Of a stretch of 64,000 nt of DNA, positions 17,596-26,346 are shown piece by piece. Location: assembly GCF_000719135.1 (NCBI RefSeq), contig NZ_JOEK01000016.1, positions 1 through 64,000 of the forward strand, written 5' to 3'. The notes beneath the pieces are model-generated. The model was not told the DNA's origin and did no database searches. It worked only from the letters and a program-made list of their open reading frames with translations. The first letter of the stretch is position 1, and each line of letters opens with the position of its first letter. This DNA comes from Streptomyces avicenniae. GTDB lineage: Bacteria; Actinomycetota; Actinomycetes; Streptomycetales; Streptomycetaceae. Both the position numbers and the translations under genes were made by a program.

Positions 17596-19824
17596 ATGGG
17601 CCGTGTGACCGCGCTGTCCGAACCCCTGGCCAAAGCCGTCGGCGGCACCACCGCCAAGGTGATGGCCGACCATCTCGACCTGCACACCATCGGCGACCTC
17701 CTGCACCACTACCCGCGCCGCTACGCCGAGCGCGGGGAGCTGACGCGGCTCACCGAGCTGCCGCTCGACGAGCACGTCACCGTCGTCGCCGAGATCGCCG
17801 ACGCCCGCACCCACTCGTTCAACCGCGGGCGCGGGCTGCGCCTCGAAGTCACGGTCACCGACGGCGCCGGGCGCCTCCAGCTCGTCTTCTTCGGCAGCCG
17901 GGCGGTGCGGCACCACGAGAAGGTGCTGCTGCCGGGGAGACGCGGCATGTTCGCGGGCAAGGTCGGCATGTTCAACCGCCGCCTCCAGCTGTCGCATCCG
18001 GCCTACGAACTGCTGGACGAGGAGAGCGGCGACGAGGCCGCCCGCGCGTTCGCGGGCCGCCCGCTGCCCCTGTACCCGGCGTGCAAGCAGCTGGAGTCCT
18101 GGCGCATCGCGAAGTCGGTCGCCGTCGTCCTCGACTCGCAGGAGGCCACCGGCTGGTCGGGGCTCGCCGACCCGCTGCCGCCCGCCCTGCGCGGGAAGCG
18201 CGACCTGGTCCCGCTCCCCGAGGCGTTCGAGAAGATCCACCGGCCCCACTCCCGCGCCGACGTCAACGCCGCTCGGACGCGCCTGAAGTGGGACGAGGCG
18301 TTCGTCCTCCAGGTGGCACTCGCCCGGCGCCGCAGGGCCGCCGCGCAGCTCGCCGCCGTGCCCAGGCGCCCGGCGGCCGACGGGCTGCTCGCCGCCTTCG
18401 ACGCCCGGCTCCCGTTCACCCTCACCGAGGGGCAGCTCCGCGTCGGCGGCGAGATCTTCGACGACCTGGCGGCCGAGCACCCCATGCACCGGCTCCTCCA
18501 GGGCGAGGTGGGCAGCGGCAAGACCCTCGTGGCCCTGCGGGCGATGCTCGCGGTCGCCGACTCGGGCGGCCAGTCCGCCCTGCTCGCCCCCACGGAGGTG
18601 CTCGCCCAGCAGCACCACCGCTCCCTCGGCGCGATGCTGGGCGACCTCGCCGAGGGCGGCATGCTCGGCGGCGCCGAGCGCGGCACGCGCGTCGAACTGC
18701 TCACCGGCTCCATGGGCACGGCCGCGCGCCGCCGGGCGCTGCTCGCCGCCGCCACCGGCGAGGCGGGCATCGTCATCGGCACGCACGCCCTCATCGAGGA
18801 CGTGGTCATGTTCGACGACCTCGGCCTCGTCGTCGTGGACGAGCAGCACCGCTTCGGCGTCGAGCAGCGCGACGCGCTCCGCGCCAAGGGCGAACGCCCG
18901 CCGCACCTCCTCGTCATGACCGCCACCCCGATCCCGCGCACGGTCGCCATGACCGTCTTCGGCGACCTGGAGACCTCCGTCCTCGACCAGCTGCCCGAGG
19001 GCAGGTCGCCCATCGCCACGCACGTGGTGCCGGTCGCCGACAAGCCGCACTTCCTCACCCGCGCCTGGGAGCGGGTCAGGGAGGAGGTGGCCGCGGGCCA
19101 CCAGGCGTACGTCGTCTGCCCGCGCATCGGGGACGAGGGACCGGCGGCGAAGGCCGCAGCCGACCAGGACGGCGCGGAAGGGCCCGACGGCCCTGACGGT
19201 GCCGAGCGGCGCCCGCCGCTGGCCGTCCTCGACGTCGCGGAGCAGCTGTCCGCGGGGCCGCTCGCCGGGCTGCGCACCGCCGTCCTGCACGGCCGCCTCG
19301 CCGCCGACGCGAAGGACGACGTGATGACCCGCTTCGCCGCCGGTGAGGTGGACGTCCTGGTGGCCACGACGGTCATCGAGGTCGGGGTCAACGTGCCCAA
19401 CGCCACCGCGATGGTGATCATGGACGCCGAGCGCTTCGGCGTCTCGCAGCTGCACCAGCTGCGCGGCCGGGTCGGGCGCGGCGCGGCCCCCGGGCTGTGC
19501 CTGCTGGTCAGCGAGGCGGTCGAGGGCGGGGCCGCCCGCGCCAGGCTGGACGCGGTCGCCGCCACGACGGACGGCTTCGAGCTGTCCAGGATCGACCTGG
19601 AGCAGCGCCGCGAGGGCGACGTCCTGGGCGCGGCGCAGTCCGGTGGCCGCAGCAGCCTGCGCGTGCTCGCCGTCATCGAGGACGAGGACGTCATCGCCGA
19701 GGCCCGCGCCGAGGCCGCGGCGCTGGTGGAGCGCGACCCGGACCTCACCGGCGTGCCCGGCCTGCGGACCGCGCTCGACGCCCTCCTCGACGCGGACCGC
19801 GAGGAGTTCCTGGAGAAGGGCTGA
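17596..19824 (+). CDS. recG: ATP-dependent DNA helicase RecG
   Basis: This 742-aa superfamily 2 helicase reverses stalled forks and processes branched DNA. The N-terminal wedge/OB domain includes DLLHHYPRRYAERG and LRLEVTVTDGAGRLQLVFF. Walker A is LQGEVGSGKTLVALRA, the DExH box VVVDEQHRFGVEQRD, motif III MTATPIPRT, and the C-terminal signature GVSQLHQLRGRVGRG. The region around residues 515-545 is Ala/Asp/Gly-rich and may be a lineage-specific loop. I chose the ATG at 17596; a GTG three codons on is possible and no ribosome binding site decides between them. Confidence 0.97.
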   Translation: MGRVTALSEPLAKAVGGTTAKVMADHLDLHTIGDLLHHYPRRYAERGELTRLTELPLDEHVTVVAEIADARTHSFNRGRGLRLEVTVTDGAGRLQLVFFGSRAVRHHEKVLLPGRRGMFAGKVGMFNRRLQLSHPAYELLDEESGDEAARAFAGRPLPLYPACKQLESWRIAKSVAVVLDSQEATGWSGLADPLPPALRGKRDLVPLPEAFEKIHRPHSRADVNAARTRLKWDEAFVLQVALARRRRAAAQLAAVPRRPAADGLLAAFDARLPFTLTEGQLRVGGEIFDDLAAEHPMHRLLQGEVGSGKTLVALRAMLAVADSGGQSALLAPTEVLAQQHHRSLGAMLGDLAEGGMLGGAERGTRVELLTGSMGTAARRRALLAAATGEAGIVIGTHALIEDVVMFDDLGLVVVDEQHRFGVEQRDALRAKGERPPHLLVMTATPIPRTVAMTVFGDLETSVLDQLPEGRSPIATHVVPVADKPHFLTRAWERVREEVAAGHQAYVVCPRIGDEGPAAKAAADQDGAEGPDGPDGAERRPPLAVLDVAEQLSAGPLAGLRTAVLHGRLAADAKDDVMTRFAAGEVDVLVATTVIEVGVNVPNATAMVIMDAERFGVSQLHQLRGRVGRGAAPGLCLLVSEAVEGGAARARLDAVAATTDGFELSRIDLEQRREGDVLGAAQSGGRSSLRVLAVIEDEDVIAEARAEAAALVERDPDLTGVPGLRTALDALLDADREEFLEKG

Positions 19825-19954
19825 ACCGGCCCGTCAGGGCCCGCGCACAGCTTCCTGACGGCCCGTCAATTGTCAGTGCCCCCTGAGAGAATGGACCCAG
19901 TCCGCGGCGATCCATCCGGGATTGCCCGCGGCCGGACCCTTGGGGGTTGCCCGT

Positions 19955-20473
19955 ATGGCATTCCGGCACATCAACGAACTGCCGCTCGGCGACAAGGTCT
20001 TCCGTATCGAGCTGGCCAGCGACGACGACACCACCGTGACCCTGACCCTCACCGGCTGGCGCGAGACCCAGCCGGACGTCCCCCTCGCCTCCGGTTCGCT
20101 CACCATGCCCCTGTCCGAGGTCCCCACCCTCCGCATCGCCTTCAACCGCGCGCTCCGCGCCCTGGCGCTCGCCGCCGACGTCGCCGAGCCGATCCCCGAC
20201 CGTGACATCCTCCGCGAACTCTTCCCCGGCCACGGTGCCCCCTGGATACCGCAGCACGAGGAGGACCTCACCCAGCGGTTCCACGGCGGCGAGACCATCG
20301 CCCGCATCGCGGCGCGCTTCGGGCGCACGCCCGACTCCGTGCGCACCAAGCTGCGCGAGCTGGGCCACGACCCGCGCCGCCCCGAGTACTGCCCGCCCGA
20401 CGGCTGCCTGTCCTGGTCCCGGTACGTCTCCCCTGCCCTCGTCGGGGCGCCCGCGGAGGCCGCGGCGGACTGA
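19955..20473 (+). CDS. Hypothetical protein with C-terminal helix-turn-helix-like segment
   Basis: A 172-aa protein I do not recognise. Residues 1-75 are a beta-rich domain (RHINELPLGDKVFRIELA, then DTTVTLTLTGWRET) with a PLSEVPTLRIAFNRALRAL helix. Residues about 105-140 (FHGGETIARIAARFGRTPDS, then VRTKLRELGHD) look like a sigma-70 region 4 or MarR-type recognition helix pair. A Cys-containing tail (YCPPDGCLSW) follows. It is probably conserved in Streptomyces. It lies alone after recG, with a perfect hairpin 28 bp downstream. No function is assigned. Confidence 0.75.
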   Translation: MAFRHINELPLGDKVFRIELASDDDTTVTLTLTGWRETQPDVPLASGSLTMPLSEVPTLRIAFNRALRALALAADVAEPIPDRDILRELFPGHGAPWIPQHEEDLTQRFHGGETIARIAARFGRTPDSVRTKLRELGHDPRRPEYCPPDGCLSWSRYVSPALVGAPAEAAAD

Positions 20474-20500
20474 CGGGCGTCCGGCGGCGCCGGCGCGGAG

Positions 20501-20530
20501 CTGACGTGCGGACGCGGGTCCGCACGTCAG
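20501..20530. terminator. Hairpin terminator after the HTH-like gene
   Basis: CTGACGTGCGGAC (20501-20513) and GTCCGCACGTCAG (20518-20530) form a perfect 13-bp stem with loop GCGG. There is no T tract. Confidence 0.65.
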
Positions 20531-20694
20531 TCCGACCGGTGCGCGTGCCTCCCGCCCGGTTGTCCGCAGGTGTCCCGGCTGTCGCCGGATGGCTGGGTTG
20601 TCTTTGAGTAAAAGGCACCCCCAGGCCGGAGCCGGGGGACTACGGTGTGTGCCCCCACAGGCGGTCAGGGAGCGGCAAACCGGGAGGATTTCGC

Positions 20695-21165
20695 ATGACC
20701 GATCAGCCAGAGTCTCTACCAGGGGGCGACGTGCCCTCGGTGGAGGAGTTGGAGTGGCTGTTCAACTCAGGTCCGTCGGTGACACCCGCCGACGGGGCTC
20801 AGGGCCGGGTCCCGGGCCAGCGCGCCTACCCGGGCCAGGACTCGTCCGACCACGCCAGGCGCCTGCTGCGCCGGGCCGTCAACCCCGACCGTCCCGGCGA
20901 GGAGACCCTGCGTCTCCTCGCCGCGGCCCGCGGGTACCTCATCGAGCGCATGCCCGAGCCCGGCGGTCGGTCGGCGGGCCGCTGGTGCTCGGTCTACGAA
21001 CATGCGTTCCTGCTCGCCGACGACAGCGAGCTGTGCCTCTACGAACTGGAGCACGACCAGACCCCCGACGGCCACCTCGTCTGCGAGGTCTACCCCGACG
21101 AGAGCGCGGCCGGACGCGCGGCCAGGCGCCGCGCCCGCACCCCGGGAGGGGACACCCCCGCCTGA
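20695..21165 (+). CDS. Hypothetical protein, possibly DUF6227 family
   Basis: A 156-aa protein with an acidic N-terminus (VPSVEELEWLFNSG), a Gly/Pro-rich linker and a conserved-looking block (about residues 60-140): HARRLLRRAVNPDRPGEETL, WCSVYEHAFLLADDSELCLY and DGHLVCEVYPDE. The block recalls the Streptomyces DUF6227 family, which has no known role; the match is from memory. ATG is preceded by GGGAGGATT. It is 99 bp upstream of rsmD. Confidence 0.75.
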   Translation: MTDQPESLPGGDVPSVEELEWLFNSGPSVTPADGAQGRVPGQRAYPGQDSSDHARRLLRRAVNPDRPGEETLRLLAAARGYLIERMPEPGGRSAGRWCSVYEHAFLLADDSELCLYELEHDQTPDGHLVCEVYPDESAAGRAARRRARTPGGDTPA

Positions 21166-21264
21166 CCCGGGCCGCGCCTGACCGCCCCGCCCGTATAGCG
21201 TGGAGGACGTACGGCCGGGCCGAGCGGCGGCCACGACGACGCACAGCACTGCGAGGACCCCCAC

Positions 21265-21852
21265 ATGACCCGCGTGATCGCCGGGACCGCGGGCGGACGG
21301 CGGCTCGCCGTCCCGCCAGGCGGCGGCACCCGGCCCACCTCCGACCGGGCGCGCGAGGGTCTCTTCTCCACCTGGGCGGCCCTCTTCGGCCCCCTGTCCG
21401 GCGCGCGGGTCCTCGACCTGTACGGCGGATCGGGGGCCGTCGGCCTGGAGGCCCTGTCGCGGGGCGCCGCCCACGCCCTGCTCGCCGAGTCCGACCCGCG
21501 GGCCGCCCGCACCATCCGCGAGAACATCCGTGCCCTCGCCCTGCCGGGCGCGGAACTGCGGACGGCGCGCGCCGAGCAGCTGATCGCCGGGCCGCCCCCG
21601 GCCGAGCCGTACGACCTGGTCTTCCTCGACCCGCCCTACGCCACCACGGACGACGCCCTCCGCGAGATCCTGGTCACACTCCTCGCGGGCGGCTGGCTCG
21701 CGGACGGCGCGCTGGCCACCGCGGAGCGCGTCACACGCGGCGGCACGTTCGCCTGGCCGCCCGGCTTCGAGGCCCTGCGTTCGCGCCGCTACGGAGAGGG
21801 AACCCTCTGGTACGGCCGGGCGACCGACCAGGACGTGAACGGCCGGTCGTGA
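21265..21852 (+). CDS. rsmD: 16S rRNA (guanine-966 N2)-methyltransferase
   Basis: This 195-aa SAM-dependent methyltransferase has the family start RVIAGTAGGRRLAVPPGG, TRPTSDRAREGLFSTW, motif I ARVLDLYGGSGAVGLEAL, and the catalytic VFLDPPYATTD (about residue 125). It modifies 16S rRNA in the small subunit. coaD follows after 50 bp, a widely conserved pairing. Confidence 0.96.
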   Translation: MTRVIAGTAGGRRLAVPPGGGTRPTSDRAREGLFSTWAALFGPLSGARVLDLYGGSGAVGLEALSRGAAHALLAESDPRAARTIRENIRALALPGAELRTARAEQLIAGPPPAEPYDLVFLDPPYATTDDALREILVTLLAGGWLADGALATAERVTRGGTFAWPPGFEALRSRRYGEGTLWYGRATDQDVNGRS

Positions 21853-21902
21853 CCGGCATGCGGAGCCGGCACGACCGGCAGAACGGGATTGGGGAAAGAG
21901 CG

Positions 21903-22382
21903 TTGCGCCGCGCAGTCTGTCCGGGGTCGTTCGACCCCGTCACCAACGGTCATCTCGACATCGTTGACCGCGCCTCGAAGCTGTACGACGTCGTGCACGT
22001 CGCCGTCATGGTGAACACGTCCAAGCAGGGCCTGTTCACCGTGGACGAGCGCATCGCGCTCATCGAGGAGTGCACGACCGAGTACGGCAACGTCATCGTC
22101 GAGTCCCACCACGGCCTGCTCGTGGACTACTGCAAGCAGCGGGACATCCCCGCCATCGTGAAGGGCCTGCGGGCGGTCAGCGACTTCGACTACGAGTTGC
22201 AGATGGCGCAGATGAACAACGGCCTCTCCGGCGTGGAGACCCTGTTCATCCCCACCAACCCCGTCTACAGCTTCCTGTCCTCCAGCCTGGTCAAGGAGGT
22301 CGCCGCCTGGGGCGGCGACGTCTCCCACCTGGTCCCCGAGCCCGTGCTGAGCGCCGTGCGCGCCAAGCTCGCCGCGCGCTGA
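21903..22382 (+). CDS. coaD: Phosphopantetheine adenylyltransferase
   Basis: This 159-aa nucleotidyltransferase makes dephospho-CoA. The TTG start gives the expected length and N-terminus, RRAVCPGSFDPVTNGHLDIV, with the T/HxGH motif (TNGH); GGGGAAAGAG precedes it. VKGLRAVSDFDYELQMAQMN and the C-terminal FLSSSLVKEVAAWGGDVS are diagnostic. Confidence 0.97.
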   Translation: MRRAVCPGSFDPVTNGHLDIVDRASKLYDVVHVAVMVNTSKQGLFTVDERIALIEECTTEYGNVIVESHHGLLVDYCKQRDIPAIVKGLRAVSDFDYELQMAQMNNGLSGVETLFIPTNPVYSFLSSSLVKEVAAWGGDVSHLVPEPVLSAVRAKLAAR

Positions 22383-22452
22383 CCCCGGGGCGGGCACCGC
22401 CGCGCGGCGCAAACGCTCACCGGCCGGAGCCGGTTGGCCGTACAGTCGCACC

Positions 22453-23541
22453 GTGGACGTGAACCAGAAACTGGACGAGATCGTCGCGGCCGTGCGCGGC
22501 GCCAAGGGCATGCCGATGTCGGCGTCCTGCGTCATCAACCGGTCCGACCTGATCGACCGGCTCGACGAGGTGCGCGAGGCGCTGCCCGGCTCCCTCGCGC
22601 AGGCCCGGGAGGTGCTCGGCGACCGCGAGCAGGTGGTCGCCGACGCGCAGCAGGAGGCCCGGCGCATCGTCGAGGCCGCGCACACCGAGCGCGGCACGCT
22701 CGTGGAGAACACCGAGGTCGTCCAGCGCGCCCAGGACGAGGCGGCCCGCATCCTCGCCGAGGCGCGCCGGGAGGCCGCCGAGGTGAAGGCCGAGGCCGAC
22801 GACTACGTGGACAGCAAACTGGCCAATTTCGAGGTCGTCCTCGGCAAGACCATCGGCTCGGTGGACCGGGGCCGCGACAAGCTCCTCGGCGGCGACCGCG
22901 GCGACCCGCAGGAACTGCTGGCCAACGCCGACGCCTACGTCGAGGCCCAGTTCGGCGCCATCCAGGCGGTGCTGCGCAAGACGCTCGAAGCCGTGGGCCG
23001 CGGCAGGCAGAAGCTCACCGGCCACCGTCCGATCGACGAGCTGGGCGAGCATGTCGCCGAGCAGGAGGCCATCGAGGCGGCCGACGGCGACCGCACCCGC
23101 ACGGCGTCGTACTTCGAGCAGCAGGCCGAGCAGGACACCTACGGGTACCTCGGGATGGCGCAGCCGCAGCAGCTCCAGCAGTCCCCGCAGGAACCGGCGC
23201 AGCCCCCCATGCCCCAGCACGAACCGGCGGTCGCGGCCGGGTACGAGGTCGGCGCCGACGCGTACGCCGCCCCGTCCGGTGGCTACCCGCAGGACGGCGG
23301 CTACGCCCAGCAGGACCCGTACGCCGGTACCTACACGTACGGCCAGGACCCCTACGGCTCCGGCGGCTACCCGCAGCAGGACCCGTACGGCGGCCAGCAG
23401 CAGGGCGGCGGGGGCTACGGGTACGAGCAGCAGCCCCAGCAGCAGCATCAGCTCCCGGCGGCGCTCGACGAGACCAGCCTCTTCGACACGAGCATGATCG
23501 ACGCGGAGCAGATCCGCAGGTACCAGGAAGGCCGCCACTGA
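22453..23541 (+). CDS. SepIVA/DivIVA-like coiled-coil protein with Tyr/Gly/Gln-rich tail
   Basis: This 362-aa protein parallels mycobacterial SepIVA, a septation protein. MPMSASCVINRSDLIDRLDE (about residues 20-39) corresponds to a similar block in SepIVA, followed by an Ala/Glu-rich coiled coil (about 50-120) and YVDSKLANFEVVLGKTIGSV. That last module (118-144) recurs at 162-188 (YVEAQFGAIQAVLRKTLEAV). From residue about 225 the protein is low complexity with repeated PYGG/GGYPQQDPY elements, ending in a helical SLFDTSMIDAEQIRRYQEG. The start is GTG. The coaD/sepIVA/DUF177/rpmF/rnc/mutM neighbourhood matches mycobacteria in part. A role in septation or polar growth is inferred. Confidence 0.8.
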   Translation: MDVNQKLDEIVAAVRGAKGMPMSASCVINRSDLIDRLDEVREALPGSLAQAREVLGDREQVVADAQQEARRIVEAAHTERGTLVENTEVVQRAQDEAARILAEARREAAEVKAEADDYVDSKLANFEVVLGKTIGSVDRGRDKLLGGDRGDPQELLANADAYVEAQFGAIQAVLRKTLEAVGRGRQKLTGHRPIDELGEHVAEQEAIEAADGDRTRTASYFEQQAEQDTYGYLGMAQPQQLQQSPQEPAQPPMPQHEPAVAAGYEVGADAYAAPSGGYPQDGGYAQQDPYAGTYTYGQDPYGSGGYPQQDPYGGQQQGGGGYGYEQQPQQQHQLPAALDETSLFDTSMIDAEQIRRYQEGRH

Positions 23542-23690
23542 GGCGGGCGACCGCCGATTGGGTGCCCGGCGGACCGTGCCGTATGCTGGCTCTTCGGCCG
23601 TGCCACCTCCGTGCGCGCGGCTGCCCGCCCGGTTCCGTCTGCGCCTGACGCGTCGCGGACCCGGTGCGCACGGCGACCGCGCAGCCACCC

Positions 23691-24314
23691 ATGAGAAAGC
23701 AGAAGGCCCTGAACGCCCTCCTGGACCATCGAGCCCCCCTCGTGTTCGACACACGTGAGCTGGGGCGGCGTCCTGGTTCGCTGAAAAGGGTCTCCCGCAC
23801 CGTACCGGCGCCCGCGGACCTCGGTATCGAGGTCATCGCGGTGCCCGAGGCGGCTCCCGTGGAGGTCGAGCTGCGCATGGAGTCGGTCATGGAGGGTGTC
23901 CTCGTGACCGGTACCGCCCGCGCACCGCTGGCGGGGGAGTGCGTAAGGTGTCTGGAGCCGCTGACCACCGAGGTCACGGCGGACTTCCAGGAGATGTTCT
24001 CCTACCCCGAGTCGGAAGTCACCGGCCGCCGCCCCGCGGAGACCGGTGACGACGACGAGGACGAGGAGACGCTGTACGTCCAGGGCGACCTGTTCGACCT
24101 CGAACCCGTGCTGCGGGACGCGGTGGTGCTCTCACTGCCCCTGCAGCCGGTGTGTCAGGAGGACTGCCCGGGTCTGTGCCCCGACTGCGGGGCGCCGCTC
24201 GCGCAGGACCCGGACCACCGGCACGACGCCCCCGTGGACATCAGGTGGGCGGCCCTGCGGGGCCTGGCCGGCTCCGAGGAGTCCGGTGAGGATCCCGCGC
24301 GGCGGGACCGCTAG
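23691..24314 (+). CDS. YceD/DUF177 family protein
   Basis: This 207-aa protein carries the DUF177 core: [18 protein letters not shown], then [20 protein letters not shown], the C-x2-C site CVRCLEPL and a second Cys-rich segment [16 protein letters not shown]. In bacteria and plastids DUF177 proteins are linked to 23S rRNA/L32 assembly, and the gene almost always precedes rpmF, as here (86 bp). I start at ATG 23691; a slightly longer form adds nine unconserved residues. Confidence 0.93.
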   Translation: MRKQKALNALLDHRAPLVFDTRELGRRPGSLKRVSRTVPAPADLGIEVIAVPEAAPVEVELRMESVMEGVLVTGTARAPLAGECVRCLEPLTTEVTADFQEMFSYPESEVTGRRPAETGDDDEDEETLYVQGDLFDLEPVLRDAVVLSLPLQPVCQEDCPGLCPDCGAPLAQDPDHRHDAPVDIRWAALRGLAGSEESGEDPARRDR

Positions 24315-24400
24315 CGGCACAAGCAAGGCCAGCAGGACCAGCGAGACAGCAAGAAACTGGCGCCCCGCGGGAGCGGGGCCGGATCACAGGAGAAGTAGCC

Positions 24401-24574
24401 GTGGCTGTTCCGAAGCGGAAGATGTCGCGCAGCAACACGCGCCACCGCCGGTCGCAGTGGAAGGCTGCGGTCCCGAACCTGGTGCGCTGCGAGCGCTGCC
24501 AGGAGCCGAGGCTGCCGCACACCGCGTGCGCCAACTGCGGCACGTACAACCGCCGTCAGGTCGTCGAGGTCTGA
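24401..24574 (+). CDS. rpmF: 50S ribosomal protein L32 (zinc-ribbon type)
   Basis: A 57-aa protein starting from GTG at 24401: [20 protein letters not shown], then [20 protein letters not shown] and NRRQVVEV. The two Cys-x2-Cys pairs form the L32 zinc ribbon, so this is the zinc-dependent form. CAGGAGAAG lies 7 bases upstream. It sits between the DUF177 gene and rnc. Confidence 0.97.
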   Translation: MAVPKRKMSRSNTRHRRSQWKAAVPNLVRCERCQEPRLPHTACANCGTYNRRQVVEV

Positions 24575-24593
24575 TCGGCGGGTGACGGGCTCC

Positions 24594-25415
24594 ATGTCTC
24601 ACGCCAAGAGGCCGCAACCTCAGGCGTCCCCGGACACGGCCTCGTCCCTCGCGACGCTGGAAGGGCGGCTCGGCCACCGGCTTGAGCCCGCCCTTCTGGT
24701 GCGTGCGCTCACGCACCGCTCGTACGCCTACGAGAACGGCGGGCTGCCCACCAACGAGCGGCTCGAATTCCTCGGGGACTCGGTGCTCGGCCTCATCGTC
24801 ACCGACACCCTGTACCGCAGGCACCCGGATCTCGCCGAGGGCCAGCTCGCCAAGCTGCGGGCCGCCGTCGTGCAGGCGCGGGCGCTCGCGGAGGTGGCCC
24901 GTGGCCTCGGGCTCGGGTCGTTCGTACGGCTCGGGCGCGGCGAGGAGGGCACGGGCGGCCGGGACAAGGCGTCGATCCTCGCGGACACCCTGGAAGCGGT
25001 GATCGGCGCGGTCTACCTCGACCAGGGTCTCGACGCCGCCGACGCGCTGGTGCACCGCCTGTTCGATCCGGTCATCGAGCGCTCCTCCAGCCTGGGCGCC
25101 GGTCTCGACTGGAAGACGAGTCTCCAGGAACTGAGTGCCGCCGAGAGTCTCGGGGTGCCGGAGTACGTGATCGAGGAGAGCGGCCCCGACCACGAGAAGA
25201 ACTTCACCGCTGCCGCCCGTGTCGCTGGCGAGACCTACGGCACCGGCACGGGCCGCAGCAAGAAGGAGGCCGAGCAGCAGGCGGCCGAGAACGCCTGGCG
25301 CGCGATCCGCGCCGCCGTTGACGCGGAGCGCGCCGCCGCGCGCGCGGCGGAGGAGGCCGAACTGGCGGCCCGCCGGGAGGCCGAGGCGGCGGACGACGGG
25401 TCGTCCGTTGCCTGA
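24594..25415 (+). CDS. rnc: Ribonuclease III
   Basis: This 273-aa double-strand RNase matures rRNA and, in S. coelicolor (absB), affects antibiotic production globally. The signature [15 protein letters not shown] is near residue 54, [19 protein letters not shown] supplies the second acidic set, and a double-stranded RNA-binding domain follows ([44 protein letters not shown]). The last 35 residues are an Ala/Glu helical extension. Start ATG 24594 or GTG 24582 cannot be separated by sequence. The end overlaps mutM by 8 bp. Confidence 0.96.
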   Translation: MSHAKRPQPQASPDTASSLATLEGRLGHRLEPALLVRALTHRSYAYENGGLPTNERLEFLGDSVLGLIVTDTLYRRHPDLAEGQLAKLRAAVVQARALAEVARGLGLGSFVRLGRGEEGTGGRDKASILADTLEAVIGAVYLDQGLDAADALVHRLFDPVIERSSSLGAGLDWKTSLQELSAAESLGVPEYVIEESGPDHEKNFTAAARVAGETYGTGTGRSKKEAEQQAAENAWRAIRAAVDAERAAARAAEEAELAARREAEAADDGSSVA

Positions 25416-26256
25416 GCTGCCCGAGGTCGAGGTCGTCAGGCGCGGTCTCGACCGGTGGGTCAGCGGGCGTGTCGTCGCGGCGGCCGAGGTGCTGCACCCC
25501 CGGGCCGTCCGCCGTCATGTCGCCGGGGCCGTGGACTTCACGGACCGGCTGCGCGGTGTGCGCGTCGCACCGGCGCGGCGGCGGGGGAAGTACCTGTGGC
25601 TGCCGCTGGGCGAGGACCTGGCGCTGCTCGCCCACCTCGGGATGAGCGGCCAACTGCTCGTCCAGCCGGGCGGCACCCCGGACGAGAAGCACCTGCGGGT
25701 GCGTGTCACGTTCGACGACGTGGCGCGCGGCGAGCTGCGGTTCGTGGACCAGCGGACGTTCGGCGGGCTGTCCCTCCACGCGGTGGGCCGGGACGGCGTC
25801 CCCGACGTCATCGGGCACATCGCCCGCGACCCCCTTGACCCGCTGTTCGACGAGGACGCCTTCCACGCGGCGCTGCTCCGCCGCCGTACGACGGTGAAGC
25901 GCGCGCTGCTCGACCAGTCGCTCATCAGCGGCGTCGGCAACATCTACGCGGACGAGGCGCTGTGGCGCACCCGGCTGCACTACGAGCTGCCGACGGCCGG
26001 GCTGACCCGCCCGAGGACGGCCGAACTGGTCTCGCACATCCGCGAGGTGATGAACGCGGCCTTGGCGGTGGGCGGCACGAGTTTCGACAGCCTGTACGTC
26101 AACGTCAACGGTGAGTCCGGCTACTTCGACCGCTCGCTCGACGCGTACGGGCGTGAGGACCAGCCGTGCCGCCGGTGCGGGACGCCGATGCGGCGGCGGC
26201 CGTGGATGAACAGGTCCAGCTACTTCTGCCCGCGCTGCCAGCCGCCGCCCGGCTGA
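25408..26256 (+). CDS. mutM: Formamidopyrimidine-DNA glycosylase
   Basis: This 282-aa bifunctional glycosylase/AP lyase removes 8-oxoguanine. The TTG start, overlapping rnc, is fixed by catalytic chemistry: after removal of Met the N-terminus is Pro-Glu ([13 protein letters not shown]), Pro being the nucleophile. [11 protein letters not shown] contains the conserved Lys, and the C-terminal zinc finger is [13 protein letters not shown]...[17 protein letters not shown] is typical. Confidence 0.97.
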   Translation: MPELPEVEVVRRGLDRWVSGRVVAAAEVLHPRAVRRHVAGAVDFTDRLRGVRVAPARRRGKYLWLPLGEDLALLAHLGMSGQLLVQPGGTPDEKHLRVRVTFDDVARGELRFVDQRTFGGLSLHAVGRDGVPDVIGHIARDPLDPLFDEDAFHAALLRRRTTVKRALLDQSLISGVGNIYADEALWRTRLHYELPTAGLTRPRTAELVSHIREVMNAALAVGGTSFDSLYVNVNGESGYFDRSLDAYGREDQPCRRCGTPMRRRPWMNRSSYFCPRCQPPPG

Positions 26257-26283
26257 ACCCGCGCGCGCCTCGCGTCACCTGTC

Positions 26284-26327
26284 ACACGCCGGTGCCCGTC
26301 CCCCGGGGGGAACGGGCACCGGCGTGT
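26284..26327. terminator. Bidirectional terminator between mutM and the CAP gene
   Basis: ACACGCCGGTGCCCGT (26284-26299) and ACGGGCACCGGCGTGT (26312-26327) pair perfectly over 16 bp. The intervening CCCCCGGGGGG is self-complementary and extends the structure. The flanking genes converge. Confidence 0.85.
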
Positions 26328-26346
26328 CTCGGGGAAGGGGCGCGTG

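Noticed and set aside
25219..25407. Upstream extension of mutM inside rnc
   Set aside because: MutM requires an N-terminal Pro-Glu after Met removal, which fixes the start at TTG 25408.
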